Shown here piece after piece: positions 1 to 7,964 of a DNA stretch of 10,886 nt. Origin of the DNA: Thermoflexibacter sp. (GTDB lineage: Bacteria > Bacteroidota > Bacteroidia > Cytophagales > Thermoflexibacteraceae); assembly GCA_025455345.1 (NCBI GenBank), contig JALOMS010000102.1, forward strand, positions 1 to 10,886. Reading direction: 5' to 3'. Both the position numbers and the translations under genes were made by a program. A model generated the notes under the pieces. That model was not told where the DNA came from and ran no database searches. It saw only the letters and a program-made list of their open reading frames with translations. How positions within the stretch are numbered: the stretch's first letter is position 1; the number at the start of each line of letters is the position of its first letter.

Positions 1-899
1 AGCCAGCCTTCCATTTCTCTGTCCCAAGTTTCTACGTGTCCTCTTCCTTTTTTAGTCAAAGAAAATCCATGTCCACCTTTTTCGTAAATATGAAATTCTG
101 CGGGAACTTTGTTTTTTTGCAATTCTCTATAAAAACTAATGCCTTGTTCGGGGTTTAGAAAATCATCACTTGCAAAGAGTATAAAAGTAGGAGGAGTCTG
201 GCTTGTAACCTGTTTATCAAGGCAATACTCATCTATGAGTTCGTCTTTGGCATTTGCTCCTAATAGCTTATCTTGTATGCCTTTCATTCTTTCTGCCTCT
301 ATGCGAAAGGAAATCAAAGGATAAATAAGTATCATAAAATCAGGACGCACACTGACCGAATTATCTGTAATTTCTCCTACTTGTTTTTGAAAACGCGTAC
401 CTACCGTAGCCGCCAGATGTCCTCCTGCAGAAAACCCCATCACACCTATTTTATTTGTATCTATATTCCATTTTTTTGTATTTTTCCTAATAATACGCAT
501 GGCTTGTTGGGCATCTTGAAGTGGTCTGAAATGTTTTTCTGTCATGAGTTTCTCGTCAGGTAATCTACTTTTTAATACAAATGCCGTAACCCCTCTTTCT
601 GCAAACCACTTCGCAAGCTGATGACCTTCATGGTCTATGGCAAGTACATAGTAGCCTCCGCCTGGGCAAATCAAAACCGCACTTCCGTTTGGTTTTTGGG
701 GTAGATGTACATAAATTTTAGGCGTTTGTATATCAGTAGTTACTGTAACGCCATCATTGGGATTGACGGTTACTTTTTCAGGAATATTTTTAGGAATAGC
801 CCCAGGTACACCTTCTGGATATAACAACAAAGAGTCTTGTTGGGCAAAGGCAATCGCATAAGAGCAAATAAAAAAGGCAAGCAATGAGAATGTTTTCAT
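1..899 (-). CDS. Secreted alpha/beta-hydrolase esterase (acetyl-xylan/feruloyl-esterase-like), C-terminus cut by window edge
   Basis: The frame is open from ATG at 899 leftward to the edge: 299 complete codons and no stop, so the C-terminus is missing. Residues 1-19 form a signal peptide (MKTFSLLAFF..., likely cut after AFA19), which predicts export. The rest matches the BD-FAE/Abhydrolase_3-type esterase fold. An oxyanion-hole segment PGGGYY lies at 79-84, a nucleophile elbow GFSAGG at 155-160 with Ser157, the acid region SDD at 244-246, and the catalytic-histidine motif GGHGF at 275-279 (His277). These supply a complete Ser-Asp-His triad. Relatives deacylate carbohydrate or small acyl esters; the substrate here cannot be read. 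The gene follows the barrel-protein gene on the same strand after 70 bp with no terminator hairpin seen, so co-transcription is possible. The family call is firm; the substrate is inference. Confidence 0.88.
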   Translation of the reverse strand, partial: MKTFSLLAFFICSYAIAFAQQDSLLLYPEGVPGAIPKNIPEKVTVNPNDGVTVTTDIQTPKIYVHLPQKPNGSAVLICPGGGYYVLAIDHEGHQLAKWFAERGVTAFVLKSRLPDEKLMTEKHFRPLQDAQQAMRIIRKNTKKWNIDTNKIGVMGFSAGGHLAATVGTRFQKQVGEITDNSVSVRPDFMILIYPLISFRIEAERMKGIQDKLLGANAKDELIDEYCLDKQVTSQTPPTFILFASDDFLNPEQGISFYRELQKNKVPAEFHIYEKGGHGFSLTKKGRGHVETWDREMEGW

Positions 900-969
900 A
901 TTTATATGGTGTTTTATACTTAAACCTTGTATAGTTAAAGTATTGATTAATAATTACTTTATAATACTA

Positions 970-2559
970 TTACCTATTTCTTGCTTTTCCTAATCGTATC
1001 TCATTGATTTTGAATCTTAGGAATCCAGAAGCAAAGGAAATCGTAGTACCACCCGCAAAGTTACTTGCCAAATAAGAAGAAATATCACGTGTAGCAAAAC
1101 CTATTTCGTACCACCGACGACTACTGTTATAAGTAATGCCCATAGGAATATTGACTTTCCCACCTTGATTTCCTCCTGTATTAAAGCCCATAGAAAACTT
1201 GAACCATCGGTTGATTCGCCAATCACCGCCTATGCCATACCATGCCTCATTAAAGTTTCCTGATACATCATTCAACGGCACGATTACGTCAAATCCTATA
1301 TGGAAAGTTCGGAAATATTCATAGCTACCCCCTATGCGGAGCGTGCTTGGGAGCTGAGTCCTTATTTCATTGACCCCATTGAGTTGGAAGAGAGATTTGT
1401 CCCCACCAAAACGGATATTTTCCTCCGAAGCCGCAAAAATATTATAGGTGTTCAGACCCGTACCTTCTATCTGCTCCAAGCGACCATTGCTCAGGTTATA
1501 CGCATTACCTGTCCAATTGATAGAACCAATATTGGTCAGTGCCGCTCCCAAATAAAAATTTTTCTTAATGACTATATTGACCCCCATGTCAAATCCAAAA
1601 CCTGTACCTACTGGTTTTGCTCCAAGGTATTTTTTGAAACGAGAAGCGTTCTGCTCTGGGCTAATAAATCCCGGGGCGGTCGGGTTGCTTGGGTCTTCTC
1701 CAAAGGTTAGTCCAAAGGTCGGGGAAAGAGAAATATTGTCTTGTATCAACTGATTATTTTCTGCTAAAAGGTCTATCAATGCAATCCCTCTCAATAACTT
1801 TGCGCCAGCACCAATATGCACTGCCAGATTGTATTGGTCAATGATTTTGACCCCATAGCTAAAATTGTATTCGCGATACCATGCGGCTGACAGGCGCGAC
1901 CCGTCCAATATTTCTCCATAATTTCTCGCCAATTGAGGATTGTTGTAATACCCACCTCCTATGACTTGTTCTCTAACATTTTCTGGTAGATTTGTGCTAT
2001 TTCTAATAATTCTGCCATTCGAAAGAAGAACTTCTGGAAAATAACTTGCATTATTTCCCAAAAAAGCTATTTCTGTAACCGTAGGATTTAAGCGAGTAAA
2101 CAATTGAATCTTATCACGCATACTGAAAGCAAAACCGCCAGCTTTGGGCAAACTCAATCCTATTCCTACTATCATAAAATCTATACTCGCTGACAAGGCT
2201 CTATTTTGCAATCTTGGAACGGCTCTTGCTTTCTCTTCTAAAGAGAGATTGATGTCAGAAGGACTTAAAACTGTTTGAATCAGTTCTCCGCGATTCAATG
2301 CCCCTGAAAAAAATGAACTACTTTGCTCAAAAAACCCAATAGTCAATAACGGGTCGCGAAAACTACGACGAAACCCCAAATTGGCAGGATTAATGCCAAT
2401 GGTTTGGTAATCAGTGGTAAACGTAGTTGCTACGCCTCGACCAGTAGCAGTAAAAGCACTTAAATCCCCTTGTGCAAATCCTTGTAAATGAGGAATTAAA
2501 AGCAGTAGGAAGGCAAAAAATATTGTGAACTTTGAGTACAGCAATGGTAGCGTTTTCAT
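970..2559 (-). CDS. DUF5723-type outer-membrane beta-barrel protein
   Basis: This is a 529-residue exported protein. A hydrophobic signal peptide spans about residues 1-30, ending LQGFAQ before GDLSAF. The mature start has the signature of Bacteroidota PorV/OmpP1-like barrel proteins of the DUF5723 group: a short Gly/Thr-rich stretch, then NPANLG at 57-62. The rest alternates hydrophobic and polar residues in beta-strand fashion, with glycine-rich and aromatic strands such as TNIGSINW at 342-349 and aromatic-rich strands near the C-terminus (for example WYEIGFATR). No enzymatic motif is visible. By family it should sit in the outer membrane, but its cargo or partner is unknown. It is transcribed away from the WG-repeat gene across a short spacer and precedes the esterase gene. 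Family placement rests on the NPANLG motif and overall character, recalled rather than searched. Confidence 0.75.
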   Translation of the reverse strand: MKTLPLLYSKFTIFFAFLLLLIPHLQGFAQGDLSAFTATGRGVATTFTTDYQTIGINPANLGFRRSFRDPLLTIGFFEQSSSFFSGALNRGELIQTVLSPSDINLSLEEKARAVPRLQNRALSASIDFMIVGIGLSLPKAGGFAFSMRDKIQLFTRLNPTVTEIAFLGNNASYFPEVLLSNGRIIRNSTNLPENVREQVIGGGYYNNPQLARNYGEILDGSRLSAAWYREYNFSYGVKIIDQYNLAVHIGAGAKLLRGIALIDLLAENNQLIQDNISLSPTFGLTFGEDPSNPTAPGFISPEQNASRFKKYLGAKPVGTGFGFDMGVNIVIKKNFYLGAALTNIGSINWTGNAYNLSNGRLEQIEGTGLNTYNIFAASEENIRFGGDKSLFQLNGVNEIRTQLPSTLRIGGSYEYFRTFHIGFDVIVPLNDVSGNFNEAWYGIGGDWRINRWFKFSMGFNTGGNQGGKVNIPMGITYNSSRRWYEIGFATRDISSYLASNFAGGTTISFASGFLRFKINEIRLGKARNR

Positions 2560-2561
2560 GT

Positions 2562-2569
2562 TAGTTTTG
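2562..2569 (+). promoter_or_regulatory. Candidate Bacteroidota -7 promoter element for the WG-repeat gene
   Basis: TAGTTTTG matches the TANNTTTG -7 consensus of Bacteroidota primary-sigma promoters and ends about 60 bp before the ATG at 2629. The nearest upstream TTTG (2531-2534) is slightly too far for a standard -33 element, so only the -7 half is supported. It lies in the divergent spacer shared with the DUF5723 gene, for which no comparable element was found. Confidence 0.3.
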
Positions 2570-2628
2570 CTTTATTTTACTTTAAATTTATATAAAATTG
2601 CATATAATCAAAAACATAATTGAAAAAC

Positions 2629-3813
2629 ATGGTAAAAATAATTTATTTGTCAATATACATACTAATCTTTAGCTATTTTTTCCCGTTTTTGGCTATGGCA
2701 CAGAAAAATGTAAAAAGCGCGGAACTCTATCCTGCTCGCAAAGGTAAAGAATGGGGGTACATGAACAAACAAAGAGAATGGATAGTCCATTGGGGGTATG
2801 ATGAAGTCCTCCCCTTTGCAGAGGAACGTGGTGCTGTAAAATTAGATAATAAATGGGGATTTGTCAATATGCAAGGACTCGCCCAAATCTCTCTGCGTTA
2901 TGATTCTGTAAGTTCTTTTAGCAATGGTCTTGCCAAAGTCAAACAAAATAAGAAAGAAGGATTTATTAATAAAGAAGCAAAAGTAATTGTACCCATAAAA
3001 TATGACAAAGTCAAAGATTTCAAAGAAGGACTTGCCGCCTTCCAACTCCAAGGTAAGTGGGGCATTCTCAATACCCAAGGCGCAGAAATTACAGGAAATC
3101 AGTATGACTATGTAGGGGACTGTAACGAAGGTCTTGTATTAGTGAATTTCAGTGGGAAAATGGGTTATCTAAACAAACAAGGCAGGGAAATCGGCAGTGG
3201 ATATTTTTACAAATCCGCCTTGGATTTCAAAGATGGTTTTGCTGGGGTCATGATAAATGACAAATGGGGCTTTATCGACAAATTGGGCAATGAAGTAGTA
3301 GAACCCAAATATGAGCAAGTGCGAAATTTTTGTGAAGGATTAGCCGCCGTTAAGACTGGTGGTATGTGGGGATTTATAGACAAAACAGGCAAGGAAATCA
3401 TTCCCTGTGCCTACAATGATGTATTAGATTTTAGTGAGGGGCTTGCCGCCGTCATCAGTAATGATAAGTGGGGCTACATAGACAAAACAGGCAGACTGAT
3501 TATCCCATTTAGATTCACAGTGGCTACCTCCTTCAAAAGCGGGTTTGCTGGCGTAATGAGCAAGAAATGGGGAATTATTAACAGCAGTGCCAAAGAAATT
3601 ACCGAATACCGCTACGATGACCTTAAATTTGTGGGTGAAAACCTATTTGCCGTAAAATTGAACAACAAATGGGGGTGTATAGATGCCAACGGTATAGAAG
3701 TAATACCTATTAAATACACACAAATCTTCGAATTTCAAAAAGGGTTAGCAAAAGTCCTATCAGGCAAATTATATGGCTATATTACCAAAGACGGCAGTGA
3801 ATATTTTGATTAG
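2629..3813 (+). CDS. Exported WG-repeat protein (eleven repeats)
   Basis: With ATG 2629 as start the protein has 394 residues. An in-frame TTG at 2620 would add only three, and I prefer the ATG. Residues 1-24 form a signal peptide ending AMA before QK. Almost all the rest is a tandem array of WG beta-repeats with a period of 33-35 residues. Repeat starts, taken at the WG or its variant, fall at residues 42, 76, 110 (EG), 144, 178 (MG), 213, 247, 281, 314, 348 and 382 (YG, a partial unit). A typical unit reads KWGFIDKTGKEIIP, then a Y/D-rich turn, then F.EGLAAV. No catalytic motif is seen. WG-repeat proteins are common in Bacteroidota and are thought to be beta-rich binding or structural proteins in the envelope; a specific role is unknown. 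It diverges from the DUF5723 gene and lies 137 bp upstream of the SpoIIE gene. Confidence 0.88.
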   Translation: MVKIIYLSIYILIFSYFFPFLAMAQKNVKSAELYPARKGKEWGYMNKQREWIVHWGYDEVLPFAEERGAVKLDNKWGFVNMQGLAQISLRYDSVSSFSNGLAKVKQNKKEGFINKEAKVIVPIKYDKVKDFKEGLAAFQLQGKWGILNTQGAEITGNQYDYVGDCNEGLVLVNFSGKMGYLNKQGREIGSGYFYKSALDFKDGFAGVMINDKWGFIDKLGNEVVEPKYEQVRNFCEGLAAVKTGGMWGFIDKTGKEIIPCAYNDVLDFSEGLAAVISNDKWGYIDKTGRLIIPFRFTVATSFKSGFAGVMSKKWGIINSSAKEITEYRYDDLKFVGENLFAVKLNNKWGCIDANGIEVIPIKYTQIFEFQKGLAKVLSGKLYGYITKDGSEYFD

Positions 3814-3861
3814 ATAGAAAAAAAAATCTTACAAAAAAAGGAATACTTTAATTAATTGGCA

Positions 3862-3869
3862 TAACTTTG
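3862..3869 (+). promoter_or_regulatory. Candidate -7 promoter element for the SpoIIE-phosphatase gene
   Basis: TAACTTTG is an exact match to TANNTTTG, ending about 81 bp before ATG 3951. No TTTG stands at the -33 spacing. An operator-like dyad follows eight bases downstream, about where transcription would begin. Confidence 0.38.
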
Positions 3870-3876
3870 GACTTTG

Positions 3877-3890
3877 GGACTACGTTGTCC
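3877..3890. promoter_or_regulatory. Operator-like imperfect palindrome downstream of the -7 element
   Basis: GGACTACGTTGTCC is a 14-bp dyad centred on CG, symmetric at 12 of 14 positions. It sits just after TAACTTTG and is preceded by a tandem 7-mer, ACTTTGG twice, at 3864-3877. Its position over or just after the expected transcription start is where a repressor site would act. It could equally be a small leader RNA hairpin or chance. Confidence 0.25.
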
Positions 3891-3950
3891 AATTCTGTTT
3901 TACTTTCCCCCTTTTTTTATTTCTTTTGATATAGTTTTCATATCAGAACT

Positions 3951-5999
3951 ATGAGTAAAGTTACATTAAAATTTTTATACATAATATTTGCTTTACTATT
4001 TTTTAAACAAATAGCTTTTTGCCAAAATTTTATCAAGGGTATCGTTTTTGATGAGAAAAACACACCCATCAAAGGTGTGCAAGTTACCTTAGATAATAAT
4101 AAATTTCCAAGAACTACAGATGGAGCAGGTAGCTTTGGTTACGAAATCAAAGGAAATGCCCCCGTATCTGTGCGTATTACCAAAAAAGGTTATACGCTTA
4201 TGAAATGGAATTTCGAGGAAAAAGAAAAAAGAATAAAGATAATACTCCAAGAAGGAGATGAGTGGACAGGTACGGTCATAGATGCCAACAAAATAGCAAT
4301 TGCTAATGCCAGAATCATTCTTTCTAAAATCAATCCTGAAAGCCCGCGCTTTACCAACAAAAACGGCAACTTTAATCTGACCATTCCCAAAGGAACAAAT
4401 TCTGCTGACTTTGGTACTATCTTGCTCAATGACAAGGAAATAGAAAGCAAGTTTGTAAACTATGACAATCTGACAAAGAAAATCAATATTAGTTTTGAAT
4501 ATGAAATAATAGAAAATATAAATACTAAAAATAATACCCAAACAAATAATAAAACTAACAAAACAACTATTGCCAATAATCAAAACTCCAATACACTCAA
4601 TCCTATCGATACAAAGGAAAATCAAGATTCTGCCAAACAAGCCGCAAGTGCCACAGACCAGAATATACAGCTACTTTCCTCCTACAAAAAAGAACTGACT
4701 ATGATGGTAGATGAGCTGAATGCTGAAAGTAAAGTATTGAACGAGAAAAATTTAGTAACCAGACAAAAAATCCAAGGCATTCTCAATAACCTCGTTGCCC
4801 AAGGCAACCAAATCAGTGAAGAAGACAAAGACAAAATCAAGCAAGAACTTGGATTATTAAGGCAAACACTTACAGAAAACTCTAAAAGTTATGATGATAT
4901 ACAAGCCAGAAGTAAGGTATTGATAGACTTACTTACCAAGCTATTAGCGGAGAAAGATTCTCTGAAAAACTTGCATGATATTGCCAATCAGCGATTTGAT
5001 TCATTAAAAGTAGTCAAAGAGCAATCAGATGTAGCCTATACTCGTAAACTTAGCCTCCTTTCCTTATTTGCTTTATTTGCTACAATTACTACGATTATGG
5101 CTTACTTTTTCATTAAGAGAGAACAAAAACGCAAAAAAGAATTAGCCGATAAAAACGGGAAAATCAATCAGATAAACCAAGAACTCAACAAAACTTTAGA
5201 TACCGTCAAATTACAAAAGGACGAAATAGCCTCTAAAAATACCAAAATTACAGATAGTCTTCTATATGCCCAAAGAATCCAACAGGCGATTTTGCCTACT
5301 CATGACGAGATTATAGCGCATATCCCAGATTATTTTACCATGCTCTTGCCCAAAGACATTGTTAGTGGAGATTTTTACTTTTTTGCCCATCAAGGCGATA
5401 AGTCTTTCTTTGCGGTGGTAGATTGTACGGGGCATGGCGTTCCTGGGGCATTTATGAGCATCATAGGGAATGAATTATTGAATGAGATTATCAATGAAAA
5501 ACGCATTACCAGCCCAGAACTTGTCTTAGAAGAACTGCATAAAGGTATATTTAAAGTATTACACCAAAAAGAAACTAACAATAGAGACGGCATGGACATT
5601 GGTCTGTTGGTCATAGACAAGAAAGCACAAAAAGCAGAGTTTGCGGGTGCGAAAAACGCCTTAGTTTATATCCAAGAAGGTCAATTATCAGAAGTAAAAG
5701 GAGATAGGATTTCTATTGGAGGCAACCAAAGCTCCAGACAAAGAATATTTACAAAACATGAAATCCCTTTAGCAGTAGGAACTAATTTCTATCTTTTCTC
5801 TGATGGATACCAAGACCAGTTTGGTGGGAAAGAAAACAAAAAATACATGATACATCAATTTAGAAGATTGTTATTGGACATATACCAAGAACCTTTGACA
5901 GCGCAAAAAGAAAAATTAGAGAAAAATATTAAAAATTGGATGACAGCAGGAAATCGCAATCAGATAGACGATATACTGGTCGTAGGCATCAAGGTCTAA
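3951..5999 (+). CDS. Membrane-anchored SpoIIE/PP2C-family serine phosphatase with periplasmic regulatory-like domains
   Basis: The protein has 682 residues. Residues 1-24 are a signal or anchor segment. Two beta-sandwich units of CarboxypepD_reg-like type follow, at about 27-98 (IKGIVFDEKNTPIKGVQVTL; later GSFGYEI) and 103-185 (WTGTVIDANKIAIANARIIL; later NKNGNFNLTIP). Then come an Asn/Thr-rich linker (190-225), a coiled coil (240-360), one membrane helix (about 367-388) followed by basic KREQKRKK, a second coiled coil (391-435) and a SpoIIE phosphatase domain (about 455-682). Metal-binding acidic residues are present: VSGD (Asp474), VDCTGHG (Asp491), SDG (Asp618) and QIDD (Asp673/674). The segment ITDSLLYAQRIQQAILP before the domain is typical of Bacteroidota SpoIIE proteins. 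By family it dephosphorylates Ser/Thr-phosphorylated proteins, often anti-sigma-factor antagonists; no such partner is encoded nearby. The topology implies that periplasmic sensing is relayed by coiled coil to a cytosolic phosphatase, which is inference. Confidence 0.9.
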   Translation: MSKVTLKFLYIIFALLFFKQIAFCQNFIKGIVFDEKNTPIKGVQVTLDNNKFPRTTDGAGSFGYEIKGNAPVSVRITKKGYTLMKWNFEEKEKRIKIILQEGDEWTGTVIDANKIAIANARIILSKINPESPRFTNKNGNFNLTIPKGTNSADFGTILLNDKEIESKFVNYDNLTKKINISFEYEIIENINTKNNTQTNNKTNKTTIANNQNSNTLNPIDTKENQDSAKQAASATDQNIQLLSSYKKELTMMVDELNAESKVLNEKNLVTRQKIQGILNNLVAQGNQISEEDKDKIKQELGLLRQTLTENSKSYDDIQARSKVLIDLLTKLLAEKDSLKNLHDIANQRFDSLKVVKEQSDVAYTRKLSLLSLFALFATITTIMAYFFIKREQKRKKELADKNGKINQINQELNKTLDTVKLQKDEIASKNTKITDSLLYAQRIQQAILPTHDEIIAHIPDYFTMLLPKDIVSGDFYFFAHQGDKSFFAVVDCTGHGVPGAFMSIIGNELLNEIINEKRITSPELVLEELHKGIFKVLHQKETNNRDGMDIGLLVIDKKAQKAEFAGAKNALVYIQEGQLSEVKGDRISIGGNQSSRQRIFTKHEIPLAVGTNFYLFSDGYQDQFGGKENKKYMIHQFRRLLLDIYQEPLTAQKEKLEKNIKNWMTAGNRNQIDDILVVGIKV

Positions 6000-6112
6000 G
6001 CCTTTCGCAATTTTTTCTTTATAAAATAAATCATTCTTTTGTTTATTCCTTAACTTTACTCGCAAAGTATTATTTTCTTGACCGTACTTAATGATTTATA
6101 CGCTATAAAAAT

Positions 6113-6754
6113 ATGCACACACAATCCTTACTGCACCAAGTCTTGCAGATGCCCCAAGTTTACCTCTTTATGAGAGAGTTAGAAGAAGCCTTAGCCAAAG
6201 AACAAGAGGCAAGAGCCAAATATTATGAATTGATGGACGCTCACAAAAGAGTAGAGTTCATCAATGGGGAAATCACTACAACAATCTTAGACTCTGATAA
6301 ACATAATATGATTAGTCAGAGAATTGCCAAAGTATTACAAAAATACATAGAAACAAACCAACTCGGTACGTTATTTGTCGCAGATGCCCATGTATTCCTT
6401 ACGCGCAATACGTATATTCCTGATATTTGTTTTTTTAGCAAAGAAAAAACAAAATATTTTACCCCCAAGCAAACTAAATATCCTGCACCAGATTTGGTGA
6501 TAGAAATCATTTCTCGTTTTTCAGAACGCATAGATAAGATGATTAAATTTGTTGATTACGAAGCCCATCAAATACCCGAATATTGGATAGTCGACCCAGA
6601 AAGAGGCTTTGTAGAACAGTATCATTACGACAAAACTGAATATGAAATGATACTCAAAACCAACCATGGTACCTTGAGAAGTTTTGCCATCAAGGGCTTC
6701 GAAGTGTCTATTGAAGCTATTTTTGATAGTGAATTGACTAAGAAGACTTTGTAA
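6113..6754 (+). CDS. Uma2-family (DUF820) PD-(D/E)XK nuclease-fold protein
   Basis: The protein has 213 residues. From about residue 36 it follows the Uma2/DUF820 pattern: YYELMDAHKRVEFINGEI at the start, YIPDICF with Asp104, APDLVIEIIS at 125-134 with Glu131, then DKMIKF.DYEAH and PEYWIVDPE at 155-163. Asp104, Glu131 and Lys142 or Lys145 are plausible active-site residues of the restriction-endonuclease-like fold. The first 35 residues are an extra Glu/Lys/Ala-rich helical segment (LEEALAKEQEARAK) that may form a short coiled coil. The family is large in cyanobacteria and some Bacteroidota. Nuclease activity is suggested by fold, but the cellular role is mostly unestablished. The gene lies 113 bp after the SpoIIE gene with no terminator hairpin seen. 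No methylase or toxin partner is adjacent. Confidence 0.88.
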   Translation: MHTQSLLHQVLQMPQVYLFMRELEEALAKEQEARAKYYELMDAHKRVEFINGEITTTILDSDKHNMISQRIAKVLQKYIETNQLGTLFVADAHVFLTRNTYIPDICFFSKEKTKYFTPKQTKYPAPDLVIEIISRFSERIDKMIKFVDYEAHQIPEYWIVDPERGFVEQYHYDKTEYEMILKTNHGTLRSFAIKGFEVSIEAIFDSELTKKTL

Positions 6755-6817
6755 AAAATATAAAAATTAATTAATAAAATTGTAAACAAACATACTCAAC
6801 AGTCTGTCTATTTTTCA

Positions 6818-6825
6818 TAGATTTG
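6818..6825 (+). promoter_or_regulatory. Candidate -7 promoter element for nrdB
   Basis: TAGATTTG is an exact TANNTTTG match, ending 75 bp before ATG 6901 in the 146-bp spacer. No TTTG lies at the expected -33 position. I did not see a convincing pair of NrdR boxes around it. Confidence 0.38.
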
Positions 6826-6900
6826 TAAAATTAATTTCTTAGAAGTGCTTACAATTTATGAAATAAAAATTACTAATTAGCCCTATTTTAAATATTGATT

Positions 6901-7896
6901 ATGAGTGCAATAGCAGAAGTTTCAGCAATGCTCGAAGAGCCACTATTAAAAGAAAATAAGAACCGCTTTGTATTGTTGCCTATTCATTACCCTGATATTT
7001 GGCAGATGTACAAAAAAGCAGAAGCAAGTTTTTGGACTGCCGAGGAGATAGACCTTTCCCAAGACCTCAAAGACTGGGAAAATATGAATAAAGACGAGCA
7101 ACACTTTATCAAACACGTTTTGGCATTCTTTGCGGCAAGCGATGGTATAGTGAATGAAAACTTAGCAATCAATTTTACTAACGAAGTACAATATCCAGAA
7201 GCAAGATGTTTTTATGGATTCCAAATTATGATGGAAAATATCCACTCGGAAACCTATTCTCTACTCATTGATGCTTATATCAAAGATGGTGCAGAAAAGA
7301 ACTACTTATTCAATGCCATAGAAACCGTACCTTGCGTAACTAAGAAAGCAGATTGGGCGTTGCGTTGGATTGGTAAGGGTAATTTTGCGGAGCGTTTAAT
7401 CGCTTTTGCCGCAGTAGAGGGAATATTTTTTTCTGGAAGCTTTTGTTCTATTTTTTGGCTTAAAAAGCGTGGCTTAATGCCCGGTTTAAGTTTTTCTAAT
7501 GAGTTGATTTCCAGAGATGAAGGCTTGCACTGTGATTTTGCTTGCTTGCTTTATACCAGACATTTGGTCAATAAACTTCCTCAAGAGCAAGTGCTGGCGA
7601 TTATCTTAGACGCGGTAAGGATAGAACAAGAGTTTATTTCAGATGCGCTACCTGTGAGTTTGATAGGCATGAATGCAGATTTGATGAAGCAATACATTGA
7701 GTTTGTAGCAGATAGGTTGTTGGTAGAACTTGGTTGCGAAAAACACTATCATTCTGCTAATCCTTTTGATTTCATGGAAATGATTTCTTTACAAGGCAAG
7801 ACCAACTTTTTTGAGAAGCGTGTAGCCGAATACCAAAAAGCTGGTGTAATGAGTGATAAATCTGAGCATAGGTTTAGCCTAAATGAAGACTTTTAA
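6901..7896 (+). CDS. nrdB: Class I ribonucleoside-diphosphate reductase small subunit (R2)
   Basis: This subunit generates the tyrosyl radical that lets the large subunit reduce ribonucleoside diphosphates to deoxyribonucleotides for DNA synthesis in the cytosol. ATG 6901 gives 331 residues, normal for R2; an in-frame TTG six bases upstream is unlikely to be used. The sequence is close to the eukaryote-type R2: FWTAEEIDLS at 44-53, MENIHSETYSLLID at 111-124, VEGIFFSG at 172-179 and RDEGLHCDF at 205-213. Di-metal ligands are Asp51, Glu112, His115, Glu173, Glu207 and His210, with the radical tyrosine at Tyr119, so this is a Tyr-radical enzyme rather than the Tyr-less class Ic type. The C-terminal tail FSLNEDF is the large-subunit docking peptide. 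No nrdA is in the window. A strong hairpin terminator follows at 7922-7954. Confidence 0.97.
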   Translation: MSAIAEVSAMLEEPLLKENKNRFVLLPIHYPDIWQMYKKAEASFWTAEEIDLSQDLKDWENMNKDEQHFIKHVLAFFAASDGIVNENLAINFTNEVQYPEARCFYGFQIMMENIHSETYSLLIDAYIKDGAEKNYLFNAIETVPCVTKKADWALRWIGKGNFAERLIAFAAVEGIFFSGSFCSIFWLKKRGLMPGLSFSNELISRDEGLHCDFACLLYTRHLVNKLPQEQVLAIILDAVRIEQEFISDALPVSLIGMNADLMKQYIEFVADRLLVELGCEKHYHSANPFDFMEMISLQGKTNFFEKRVAEYQKAGVMSDKSEHRFSLNEDF

Positions 7897-7921
7897 CGGA
7901 TAAATCATCAAGATAAAAATC

Positions 7922-7954
7922 AAAAAGGGAGTCTGTTGTACAGATTCCCTTTTT
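7922..7954. terminator. Bidirectional intrinsic terminator between nrdB and the deoxyribosyltransferase-like gene
   Basis: A 15-bp stem (arms 7922-7936 and 7940-7954, one G-T wobble) encloses a 3-base loop. The core GGGA/TCCC is flanked by A5 on the left and T5 on the right, so each strand ends in a T-tract. It lies 26 bp after the nrdB stop and 11 bp before the stop of the minus-strand gene, so it can end both converging transcripts. Confidence 0.85.
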
Positions 7955-7964
7955 AATTTTGTTT

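Noticed and set aside
139..563. Two plus-strand open frames over the left end
   Set aside because: They lie antisense to the esterase gene, which has a signal peptide and a full catalytic triad; their translations show no recognisable motif.
1300..1753. Plus-strand open frames inside the barrel-protein gene
   Set aside because: They are shadows of a well-supported minus-strand gene with signal peptide and beta-strand pattern.
4014..4027. Possible lipoprotein site at IAFC in the phosphatase N-terminus
   Set aside because: Phe directly before Cys does not fit a lipobox, which needs a small residue there.
4089..4640. A 183-residue minus-strand open frame
   Set aside because: It is antisense to the phosphatase gene; its Phe/Ile/Cys-rich translation reflects the complement of Lys/Asn-rich coding sequence.
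6895..6900. TTG start two codons upstream of nrdB
   Set aside because: The ATG at 6901 gives a normal R2 N-terminus, and TTG is the less likely start.
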